NCBI GenBank assembly: GCA_022511285.1
Contig: JAFLRW010000113.1
Coordinates: 1-6,083, forward strand
Length of the DNA: 6,083 nt
Direction: 5' to 3'
DNA from: Duncaniella sp.
Lineage (GTDB): Bacteria > Bacteroidota > Bacteroidia > Bacteroidales > Muribaculaceae
Shown: positions 1 to 6,083 of the stretch, one piece after another
Position numbering within the stretch: the first letter of the stretch is position 1
How the letters are laid out: each line of letters begins with the position of its first letter
Made by a program: the position numbers and the translations under genes
Notes under the pieces: model-generated
Told to the model about the DNA's origin: nothing
The model's input: the letters and a program-made list of their open reading frames with translations, nothing else
Database searches by the model: none

Positions 1-27
1 TCCCCGTGCCCCCGCACGGGGACTTTT
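1..27 (+). terminator. Intrinsic terminator of an upstream gene outside the window
   Basis: A 9-bp perfect stem pairs bases 1-9 with 14-22 around a CCCC loop at 10-13, and a short T run (24-27) follows. The GC-rich stem plus T run on the plus strand suggests Rho-independent termination of a plus-strand gene ending just left of the window. The T run is short and interrupted by a C at 23, so it is weaker than the terminator at 5631-5662. The stem begins at base 1, so it may be longer than what is visible. Confidence 0.7.
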
Positions 28-30
28 CAT

Positions 31-60
31 TTCCTACCCCCTCGGTTCCCCCCTACCCTT
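31..60 (+). other. C-rich, G-poor tract after the terminator
   Basis: This 30-base stretch has 17 C and only 2 G and directly follows the hairpin at 1-27. A tract of similar composition follows the second terminator at 5663-5688. Unstructured C-over-G RNA is the kind of sequence Rho factor loads on, so a back-up termination role is possible; this is inference from composition alone. The following 61-128 stretch is AT-rich and shows no gene or clear motif. Confidence 0.3.
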
Positions 61-128
61 ATTTTAGGCTATTGTATGGCTGATTGCAATTAATTTTTGG
101 AAGTTAAAAGCAAAAAATAATTAAATTA

Positions 129-160
129 TTTGCTTTAGTCCAAATATATAATTAAATTTG
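129..160 (+). promoter_or_regulatory. Bacteroidota housekeeping promoter (-33 TTTG, -7 TAAATTTG)
   Basis: TTTG at 129-132 and TAAATTTG at 153-160 match the known Bacteroides consensus (-33 TTTG or TTG; -7 TAnnTTTG), separated by 20 bp. The distance from the -7 box to the ATG at 195 is 34 bases, which leaves a short 5' leader of roughly 25-30 nt if transcription starts a few bases past the box. The leader has no Shine-Dalgarno sequence, as is usual in this phylum. No operator-like inverted repeat overlaps the boxes. Confidence 0.8.
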
Positions 161-194
161 CAACGACTTTTTACCTTTTTTAACCTATAACTAT

Positions 195-3100
195 ATGAAA
201 AAGTTTTACAGTATCTTGCTTGCAGTGCTCTGCGTGGCCGGTATAGCCATCGCAGGTCGCTCGGTGGCAGATATTACCACGCCTAAGGCTGAATCTCCCT
301 CTGTGGTTGAGGCTCAGACTCTGGCTGTTGGTAATAAGAACATTGCCACACACAAGCAGCTTGCCTTAGGTGAGCTACAACAGTTCAAGAAAGGCGACTT
401 GGTCAGTGCCGCAGCGCCGGCTAAGCCTGCCGAGTTTAAATCAGTGACGCCTCGTAAAGCTCCGGCAAAAGCAGTTGCAAAGGAGACCATTGAGGGCGAT
501 TGGGATTGTGAATACACAGGTATGTTGTCAAACAATTCCGGTCTGCACAGTGGCACAGCAACTTTTACTTGGGTGGATCTATATGACCAATTCGAAGTCG
601 TGCTCCCCGACAATAATTCCGGCGCTGATCTTTACGCTGACTATGATGAAGCAACCGGCAAACTGACTTTCAACCTTGAAATCCTTGGTCAGACTTCAAG
701 TGGTTACGTTGCCCAGTGGCCAATGATTGGAACATCAGTGCAGGAAGAAGTTACTGCAACATATGATGAGGCAACAAAATCAATCGTGTTCGATAACCCG
801 AATGCAGCGCTTGCAATAGCTGCGTTGAGTAGCACGAGCACTTCATCCCTTTTAGGATACTATTGGGCGGGCAATGCTATTACTCTCGAGCGTCCCGACG
901 GCGACTATGCTCTGAAGGTGGCTTTCGCCAAGGAGTGTACTGCCGACAATAATTTCCAATACACCATCACAAAGGGTGAGGATATTACCACTATCTACAC
1001 CTACATGTCACCAGGTGATTTGTCTGCAGCAGACTATTTTGAAGGCTATGAATCCCTTATCACCATGTTGGGTGATCAAACAGCTGCCGGCACATACTCT
1101 CTCTCTCCCGAAGCTGAGATGGAAGAGTCGGGCTACTATACTGTGATGGCTTACGGCTATAATGCTGCAAATCAGCTCGTAAAGAAAGCTCAGGATGTTG
1201 TTTTCGTGACTCTCAACGAGGATGACGCCTACACTACCATCGGCACAATTCCTTATGACGACAAACTCGTAAACGGTTATTACAACGGCTTTACTAACAC
1301 CAAAGACGCTGTTGAGATTCAGGAAAAGACCAACACTCCCGGTGTGTATCGTCTCGTAAATGCCTATGCCGGACAGTCGGCTATCCATGATGCCGGCCAC
1401 AACCACTACATCTATATTGATGCTCAGGACCCCGAATTTGTCAACATCAATACATCCAACACCGGTCTTGACTTCGGTGACGGCATGCTCGTTTTTGGCA
1501 CTATGGGCGGAGCGTTAGGCTACTCAAAAGCGGATTGCACAAAATATGGTTATGAAGTTGGCGCGCTTGACGGCCGCACTATCACCTTTGGCACACGCAC
1601 CGTTCTTGCTCACGAAAAGAAATACAACTCTCCCGGCTCGTGGTCTTATATGAACCCCAACAACGTGATGACAATCGAGCTTCCTAAACTCACGCTCAAA
1701 GTCACCGTTAAGAATAAGACCTCTAATGCAGCCGTTGAAAATGTCGCTGTTGAGGTTGAGGGCGTTACTGCCACCACCGACGCTGATGGCGTTGCTACTC
1801 TTGAGCTCCCTGCCACCGTCGATTACCTCGCAGAAGTTTCTCTTAAGGCTTCTCTCGCGGATGCAACTGAAACTCACTCTGTCAAGCTGACCGGCGCCGA
1901 CAACGATGTTGAGATTCTTTCTGACCTCGCTCCCGCCATCGAGTCTGTCGGCACTTATGATATGACCGTGCAGGCCACTGATATAAATGGCAAGCGTGGT
2001 GAGGCTTCTGAGATTAAGGTTGAAGTGACTTCCGACGGCACTAACTACTACCTCCAGGAGGTAGAGGGCACCAACCTCTTCAACGGCGTCACAATCCCAT
2101 TCACTATGAGTGGCGAAAACAATGCTGTCTTTAAGAGCTTCTATGCCGGTCAGATTGAAGGCAAGCACATCTGGGTTGCTTCTTTCGTTTACAGCGGCAC
2201 CATCACCGAGCCTCAGGAGCAGTACACCATTCCTTTCAACGCTGAGACCGGTTTTGACCCCGCCGATAACTGCGGCTTTGGCTGGTTCATTACTGCCGAT
2301 GAAGAATATGCGCCGGAAGACCTCTACTCAGGCTTCTATCTCAAGGCTTCTGACCCCGATGAGGGCGATGATCCCGAAGAGGGCGAAAAGGGCAACTATC
2401 CCGCATTCGAAACTCTCGTCGGCGACCACGAGTTTACCTCTACTCTCACTTTTGAACCCGGCTATGAGGCTTTTAAATCTGAGTTCTTCGAAAACGGAAC
2501 GCTCAAAATCGATTCCGATATGAGCCTTGTCAACTTCCTGAAGAACAATTTTAGCCCCTACTTTACCTACAATCAGGATGCCGGAACCATCACCCTCAGG
2601 AATAACAACGTCGGGTTCGTCATGAATTATGATGACTATACGAGTATCAACGTCGGTCTCGCCGATGCTGAAGGCAACTGGAACGGCGTTCAGACCAACA
2701 ACACCGATGTGGTTTGGAAAGTCACCGAAGATGGCCACATCATCATCCCCGACTTCACTCTCGTAGCCTACACTTATGGCTCAACCGTTGCTCCCATCGT
2801 AGCTCGCTACACCAATGTTAAGGTCGACGGCTATCCCGAAGACGAGACCCCCGAAGAACCCGAAATCGTGAGCGGCTCTGCCACTTATGCCGTGCAGACC
2901 AACGAGACTCACACCGCCGGCGACGTTGTTGACGTTAAGGACGGCGACGAGGTTGTGGCTACTCTCCAGTTTGGCTTCGAGGGCGGCGCTGATTTCTCTG
3001 GCGGTAAAGCAAATTCAGCCCTTAAAGACAAAGGCTTCGTTGCCTACACCGAAGGCAACGGCGAGAACGGCAAACCGACTTCAGGCACCACATACATCAT

Positions 3101-5603
3101 CAAGCCCAAATATAACGGTAAGGTTGGTGTAGGCTATGTACTCAATGCCGACAAGAAATTCTTCGTTCTTGAAGACGGAGTTGCTCTCCCCGAATACGAC
3201 GGCATGACCGTATCGTCAAAAGTGACCGGCGGATACTCTGAGTTTGACGTAACCGGCGGCAAGACCTACACGGTTTACTGCGACGGCTCGAAGCTCGGCT
3301 TCTACGGCTTCAACTACGACTATGAAGATGTGATTGGCGGCGAAGAGCCCGAGCCCGATCCCGATCAGCCCACCGAAGGCGACATCACCGGCAACATGAC
3401 CTCACAGCTCGATCAGAATATGGGTATGGGTGAAGAGCCTAACCTGAATGATCCCGAGGATTTTGTAGTGACCGCTTCTTACGACGCTGACACTCAGAAA
3501 CTCACCATCTTCAACTTTGCAGAACTCAACCCGATCACCTTCACCATCGACACCACTACCGGCAAGGCTGTGGCCGAGAACCAGGTGGCTTACGTTGACG
3601 ACTACTATGAGGATGACGTTTACACATATTACTACGGTAATTTCAACGAGAAGAGCCTCAGCGTTACAGCCAACGCCTACACCGAAGATGGCAAGACCGT
3701 CCTTTATGTTGACCCATGGGGCGAAACTTGGGGCGAGGACTCTCCCGTTCCCGGCTATGAGTGGTTCTTCAACACTCTTTACTACAACACAGTGGTTACC
3801 CTCGACTTCACCATTGATGGACTCCCCGAGAAACCCGCAGGTGAGGTTACAGATCCCGTATCTATCGAAGGCTTCTGGGAAATTCCTCTCAATGGCCACT
3901 ATCAGGGCTCTTACTCTCTCAACGAGTTCACCGGCAAATATCGCGTCACCCGCAACGGCAAAGTCGTTACCTTCAGCGACACTGTCGACAGATATGACAT
4001 CGTAGGTGAAATCCAGGACGACGAGACCACAATCGTCTTCAAGACCGCTACGATAGTTGAGGCCATCAACTCGCTCACTCAGGTGCCCTATGTCAACGAA
4101 ACTGCAACTGATGAGATCGCAGAGCTCTCACTCCAGCCCTATGGCATCGTTGCTACCTTCAACGCTGCCGACGGCACCATCACCTTCCCCGAAAACTCCG
4201 GTATCGCCTACGGCTACTATAACGATAAGGGCGAACTCCAGTTCTGGGATGATGCTTACGACTTTGCAGGCCTTGGCGTCAAGACCGGCGAGTTCCAGCC
4301 CGAGCTCTCTATAGCTAATGTTACCTATACTCTCGAGGCCGACGCCGCTACTGTCAGCGTTGAAATCGAGGCTACAGGCTTCAACCCCGACGAAGTTGCC
4401 GCTTGGAAGGCCAACATCACCGAGTTCTTCTCCGATGCTGCCGCTGAGACTGACTGGTCAGAGAACACTGCCACCGAGGCTACCGTGGCCGACGGCGTAG
4501 CTACATTCACCATCACCGGTCTCACCAACGGTAACCACGACTTCCGCTTCACAATCTCTGCTCTCGATGAGGATGGATTGGCATTCGTAACCTCAAATGA
4601 GAAGGCTCTCTCATTCGTGGCCGGCCCCTCTATCGCCATCCGCGTGCCCGCTGTCGAGGTTGACGGCGACAAAGCTACTGTCACCTTCAACGTGCAGACA
4701 TCTGCTATCGACGAATCAGCCAAGTATGAGGCCGTCTTCACCGACGTATTCGCCGACACCGACAACGCTCCCGCCAACCCCTTCACCGCCACAGTTGACG
4801 CAACCATCGCCGAAGGCGTGGCCACCGCAGTCCTCTCAGGCCTTGAAGTAGGTGAATACAACCTCAAAGTGGCTCTCGTTGCCCGCACCGAGGCCGGCGA
4901 AGAGATTGCCACCTCCAACAACATCGCTCTCCCCACATTCACTGTTGAGGAAGTTGTTATCCCCGAACCCACAGCCACCTATGCTGTCCTTGAGGGTGAA
5001 ACACACGCAGCCGGCGAGACCGTCGACGTGAAGGACGGCGAAACTCTCCTTGCCACCCTTACATTCGGCTTCGAAGGCGGCGATCCCTTCAATGCTGGTG
5101 TCCTCGACCTCAAGCTCGTTGACGACGGCTTCATCGCCTACACCTCGGGCAACGGCCAGAACGGCACAACGACTTCAGGCACCACATACATCATCAAGCC
5201 TAAGTTTGACGGTACCATCCAGGTGGGTGTTGTGGTCAACGCTGACAAGAAGTTCTATGTGACCGAGAACGGCACAGCCCTCGAGCAGTACAATGGCATC
5301 ACCGTTGCTGAGAAATACTATGGCACATACGAGTTCGACGTGAAGGCCGGCTCTGAGTACATGGTTTACTGCGCAGGTTCTAAGCTCGGCTTCTACGGCT
5401 TCAACTTCGACTACGATCCCAACTCTGGCATCGAAGATCCCGACCAGCCCGATGATCCCGATTCTGCCCTCACAGAGATTGAAGCTGCCGACGCCAACGC
5501 TCGCTACTTCAACCTCCAGGGTGTAGAAGTTGTCAACCCCGCTGCCGGTGTCTACATCAAGGTAGTCGATGGCAACGCCACCAAGGTAGTTATCAAAAAA
5601 TAA
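195..5603 (+). CDS. Large secreted multi-modular beta-rich protein, T9SS-like C-terminal tail
   Basis: This 1802-residue protein is not one I can name. Residues 1-25 form a Sec signal peptide (MKK, hydrophobic core, cleavage likely after AIA20 or SVA25); Cys13 is not in a lipobox. Residues 26-98 are a basic Ala/Pro/Lys spacer. Visible modules are: 99-235, opening IEGDW, with two Y-D motifs (148-159, 188-199); 237-340, FN3-like; 346-495, containing PGVYRLVNAY at 382-391; 500-575, Ig/CnaB-like with TTDADGVATL; 583-718; 738-880 (motif 790-801); 896-1043, SKLGFYGF module copy 1; 1064-1220 (motif 1094-1105); 1223-1368, opening IEGFW (motif 1320-1331); 1369-1477 and 1478-1589, tandem Ig/FN3-like; 1594-1740, SKLGFYGF copy 2. 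Acidic Pro/Asp/Glu linkers lie near 720-733, 880-892, 1045-1062 and 1742-1757. The last ~45 residues (YFNLQGVEV...GVYIKV...VVIKK) resemble a short T9SS type A sorting tail. No catalytic motif, TonB box or membrane segment is seen. A binding or adhesin-like role outside the cell is inference. The start is fixed by the signal peptide and the upstream promoter; the gene is monocistronic. Confidence 0.93.
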   Translation: MKKFYSILLAVLCVAGIAIAGRSVADITTPKAESPSVVEAQTLAVGNKNIATHKQLALGELQQFKKGDLVSAAAPAKPAEFKSVTPRKAPAKAVAKETIEGDWDCEYTGMLSNNSGLHSGTATFTWVDLYDQFEVVLPDNNSGADLYADYDEATGKLTFNLEILGQTSSGYVAQWPMIGTSVQEEVTATYDEATKSIVFDNPNAALAIAALSSTSTSSLLGYYWAGNAITLERPDGDYALKVAFAKECTADNNFQYTITKGEDITTIYTYMSPGDLSAADYFEGYESLITMLGDQTAAGTYSLSPEAEMEESGYYTVMAYGYNAANQLVKKAQDVVFVTLNEDDAYTTIGTIPYDDKLVNGYYNGFTNTKDAVEIQEKTNTPGVYRLVNAYAGQSAIHDAGHNHYIYIDAQDPEFVNINTSNTGLDFGDGMLVFGTMGGALGYSKADCTKYGYEVGALDGRTITFGTRTVLAHEKKYNSPGSWSYMNPNNVMTIELPKLTLKVTVKNKTSNAAVENVAVEVEGVTATTDADGVATLELPATVDYLAEVSLKASLADATETHSVKLTGADNDVEILSDLAPAIESVGTYDMTVQATDINGKRGEASEIKVEVTSDGTNYYLQEVEGTNLFNGVTIPFTMSGENNAVFKSFYAGQIEGKHIWVASFVYSGTITEPQEQYTIPFNAETGFDPADNCGFGWFITADEEYAPEDLYSGFYLKASDPDEGDDPEEGEKGNYPAFETLVGDHEFTSTLTFEPGYEAFKSEFFENGTLKIDSDMSLVNFLKNNFSPYFTYNQDAGTITLRNNNVGFVMNYDDYTSINVGLADAEGNWNGVQTNNTDVVWKVTEDGHIIIPDFTLVAYTYGSTVAPIVARYTNVKVDGYPEDETPEEPEIVSGSATYAVQTNETHTAGDVVDVKDGDEVVATLQFGFEGGADFSGGKANSALKDKGFVAYTEGNGENGKPTSGTTYIIKPKYNGKVGVGYVLNADKKFFVLEDGVALPEYDGMTVSSKVTGGYSEFDVTGGKTYTVYCDGSKLGFYGFNYDYEDVIGGEEPEPDPDQPTEGDITGNMTSQLDQNMGMGEEPNLNDPEDFVVTASYDADTQKLTIFNFAELNPITFTIDTTTGKAVAENQVAYVDDYYEDDVYTYYYGNFNEKSLSVTANAYTEDGKTVLYVDPWGETWGEDSPVPGYEWFFNTLYYNTVVTLDFTIDGLPEKPAGEVTDPVSIEGFWEIPLNGHYQGSYSLNEFTGKYRVTRNGKVVTFSDTVDRYDIVGEIQDDETTIVFKTATIVEAINSLTQVPYVNETATDEIAELSLQPYGIVATFNAADGTITFPENSGIAYGYYNDKGELQFWDDAYDFAGLGVKTGEFQPELSIANVTYTLEADAATVSVEIEATGFNPDEVAAWKANITEFFSDAAAETDWSENTATEATVADGVATFTITGLTNGNHDFRFTISALDEDGLAFVTSNEKALSFVAGPSIAIRVPAVEVDGDKATVTFNVQTSAIDESAKYEAVFTDVFADTDNAPANPFTATVDATIAEGVATAVLSGLEVGEYNLKVALVARTEAGEEIATSNNIALPTFTVEEVVIPEPTATYAVLEGETHAAGETVDVKDGETLLATLTFGFEGGDPFNAGVLDLKLVDDGFIAYTSGNGQNGTTTSGTTYIIKPKFDGTIQVGVVVNADKKFYVTENGTALEQYNGITVAEKYYGTYEFDVKAGSEYMVYCAGSKLGFYGFNFDYDPNSGIEDPDQPDDPDSALTEIEAADANARYFNLQGVEVVNPAAGVYIKVVDGNATKVVIKK
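2880..3323 (+). repeat. SKLGFYGF module, copy 1 (residues 896-1043)
   Basis: This is the first copy of a ~148-residue module repeated in the C-terminal part of the large protein. It starts ATYAV, has conserved blocks VDVKDG, FGFEGG, TSGTTYIIKPK and NADKKF, and ends VYCDGSKLGFYGFN. By eye it is about 60% identical to copy 2. At DNA level it shares an exact 31-base run (3076-3106) and an exact 25-base run (3291-3315) with copy 2. The alternating hydrophobic pattern suggests a beta-sandwich. I recall similar SKLGFYGF endings on Bacteroidales secreted carbohydrate-active proteins, so a carbohydrate-binding accessory role is possible but unproven. Confidence 0.85.
4974..5414 (+). repeat. SKLGFYGF module, copy 2 (residues 1594-1740)
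   Basis: This is the second copy of the module at 2880-3323, one residue shorter, and it lies just before the last acidic linker and the C-terminal tail. It keeps ATYAV, VDVKDG, FGFEGG, TSGTTYIIKPK, NADKKF and VYCAGSKLGFYGFN, including the single Cys. The exact shared DNA runs are 5170-5200 (31 bases) and 5382-5406 (25 bases). Divergence is concentrated between residues about 1630 and 1645 and in the loop before EFDV. Confidence 0.85.
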
Positions 5604-5630
5604 TATCTGAGATACTATCTCTCTAATCAA

Positions 5631-5662
5631 GGAGCAACGCCCGGGCGGCGTTGCTCCTTTTT
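5631..5662 (+). terminator. Strong intrinsic terminator of the large gene
   Basis: An 11-bp perfect GC-rich stem pairs GGAGCAACGCC (5631-5641) with GGCGTTGCTCC (5647-5657) around the loop CGGGC, followed directly by TTTTT (5658-5662). Two A bases before the stem can also pair with the first T bases. It lies 28 bases past the TAA at 5601-5603, a normal place for a Rho-independent terminator, and separates the two genes into distinct transcription units. Confidence 0.93.
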
Positions 5663-5688
5663 CTTTCCCCCGGCTCCATCCCCCACCT
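5663..5688 (+). other. C-rich, G-poor tract after the second terminator
   Basis: This 26-base stretch has 16 C and 2 G and sits immediately downstream of the T run, like the tract at 31-60 after the first hairpin. The two share a loose pattern of TTTC, a C run, CGG, TCC, another C run and CCTA. It may be a Rho loading site or a recurring intergenic element; composition is the only evidence. Confidence 0.3.
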
Positions 5689-5715
5689 AAATTTTGCTAA
5701 ATAATCCGACCATCT

Positions 5716-5747
5716 ATTGCAAGTGATGAATTATTATCCTAAATTTG
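5716..5747 (+). promoter_or_regulatory. Bacteroidota housekeeping promoter (-33 ATTG, -7 TAAATTTG)
   Basis: ATTG at 5716-5719 and TAAATTTG at 5740-5747 match the Bacteroides -33 (TTG core) and -7 (TAnnTTTG) elements with a 20-bp spacer. The -7 box is identical, and the spacing the same, as in the promoter at 129-160. The box ends 35 bases before the ATG at 5783, so transcription would begin downstream of the in-frame ATG at 5726. That makes 5783 the likely start codon. The leader is A-rich and has no Shine-Dalgarno sequence. Confidence 0.75.
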
Positions 5748-5782
5748 TGAAATCATTGAAAAACACCATAAAACAAATCAAA

Positions 5783-6083
5783 ATGAATCATCCACACTTC
5801 GCCATTAAGCCATTAGTGATATTGATGGCTATGATGATTGGCCTTTTCAGTGCCGAAGCCTCAGCGAGTGCCATCGTCAACCCCGACAGCCACCTCGGAC
5901 GTCAGCTCGCAGCCGAACGCCACGGGCGTCAGTTCCGCGGTCAGACCCCCTTCAGTGTCGCATCCGCCACACCCCTCTTTGCTCATCCCTCGCTCAAAAA
6001 GGGCGCCAACCCCAACCTCTCGTTTGAAAATCTCCCCAACTATGACTATATGGAGGGCCCCGACGGCTCCTCATGGTTCTACA
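5783..6083 (+). CDS. N-terminus of a second secreted protein (cut by the window's right edge)
   Basis: One hundred codons are visible with no stop before the edge. The start is ATG 5783, chosen because it gives a compact signal peptide and lies after the promoter. Residues 1-30 are a Sec signal peptide: a short N-region with one Lys, a hydrophobic core PLVILMAMMIGLF, then small residues with cleavage likely after ASA at 28 or 30. There is no lipobox Cys. The mature start (IVNPDSHLGRQLAAERHGRQ) is basic and followed by a Ser/Ala/Pro-rich stretch. Near the edge, YDYMEGPDGSSWFY (about 87-100) looks like the beginning of a folded domain; I recall GPDG-x-x-W-[FY]-Y openings in other Bacteroidales secreted proteins, but cannot name the family. 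C-ending codons dominate, as in the rear of the preceding gene. Function unknown; exported. Confidence 0.85.
   Translation, partial: MNHPHFAIKPLVILMAMMIGLFSAEASASAIVNPDSHLGRQLAAERHGRQFRGQTPFSVASATPLFAHPSLKKGANPNLSFENLPNYDYMEGPDGSSWFY

Noticed and set aside
1..27. Hairpin as an attachment site or insertion-sequence end
   Set aside because: There is no duplicated flank, no integrase or transposase and no matching copy elsewhere in the window; stem plus T run is explained by a terminator.
195..270. Lipoprotein signal in the large protein because of Cys13
   Set aside because: The residues before the Cys are A-V-L rather than a lipobox, and small-residue signal peptidase I sites (AIA, SVA) follow it.
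1524..2168. 214-codon open frame on the minus strand
   Set aside because: It lies wholly inside the large gene, which has a signal peptide, coherent modules, promoter and terminator. The antisense frame has no recognisable domain and is open because of biased codon use on the plus strand.
3517..4005. 162-codon open frame on the plus strand in another frame
   Set aside because: The product is a Ser/Thr/Pro/Arg-rich shadow of the C-ending codons of the main frame, with no domain and no plausible start context.
4325..4978. 217-codon open frame on the minus strand
   Set aside because: It is opposite the tandem Ig-like domains. Its Ala/Ser/Thr/Val-rich low-complexity product mirrors the sense codons and has no independent start signals that I can see.
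195..5603. A defence system, toxin or enzyme hidden in the large gene
   Set aside because: I looked for glycoside hydrolase-like catalytic signatures, protease triads, nuclease motifs and RHS/YD toxin repeats. The Y-D motifs here are beta-hairpin elements spaced irregularly, not RHS repeats, and no catalytic set was found.

Overview
The window reads as part of a Bacteroidota chromosome, most likely order Bacteroidales and possibly a gut Muribaculaceae- or Prevotella-type genome. Both gene starts lack a Shine-Dalgarno sequence and sit behind perfect matches to the Bacteroides -7 box TAnnTTTG. The proteins are Sec-exported, and the complete one ends in a short NLQG.V...GVYI-type tail typical of secreted proteins in this order. 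The family-level placement is inference.

Layout. Positions 1-27 hold a strong hairpin followed by a short T run, probably the terminator of a plus-strand gene lying off the left edge. Positions 31-60 are a C-rich, G-poor tract, and 61-128 are AT-rich with nothing recognisable. A promoter (129-160) drives one very large gene (195-5603, 1802 codons). A strong intrinsic terminator (5631-5662) closes it, again followed by a C-rich tract (5663-5688). A second promoter with the same spacing (5716-5747) drives a second plus-strand gene that starts at 5783 and runs off the right edge.

The large gene encodes a secreted multi-domain protein with no enzyme motif that I can recognise. It is built almost wholly from beta-rich modules. 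After the signal peptide and a basic Ala/Pro/Lys spacer come several related modules, many opening with an [IL]xG-aromatic turn and carrying a Y[DN]xxxGxhTh strand-turn-strand motif (five clear copies of the motif). Between them are a PGVYRL-containing module, Ig-like and FN3-like domains, acidic Pro/Asp/Glu linkers and two copies of a ~148-residue module ending in YCxGSKLGFYGFN. The C-terminus resembles a short type IX secretion (T9SS) sorting tail. A surface or secreted binding/adhesion role fits best but is not proven.

The two genes are separate transcription units rather than an operon: a terminator and a new promoter lie between them, and promoter-to-start geometry is nearly identical. 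Both products are exported. I see no RNA genes, mobile elements, CRISPR arrays or defence genes. The only candidate novelty is the uncharacterised modular architecture of the large protein and the repeated layout of its intergenic regions.
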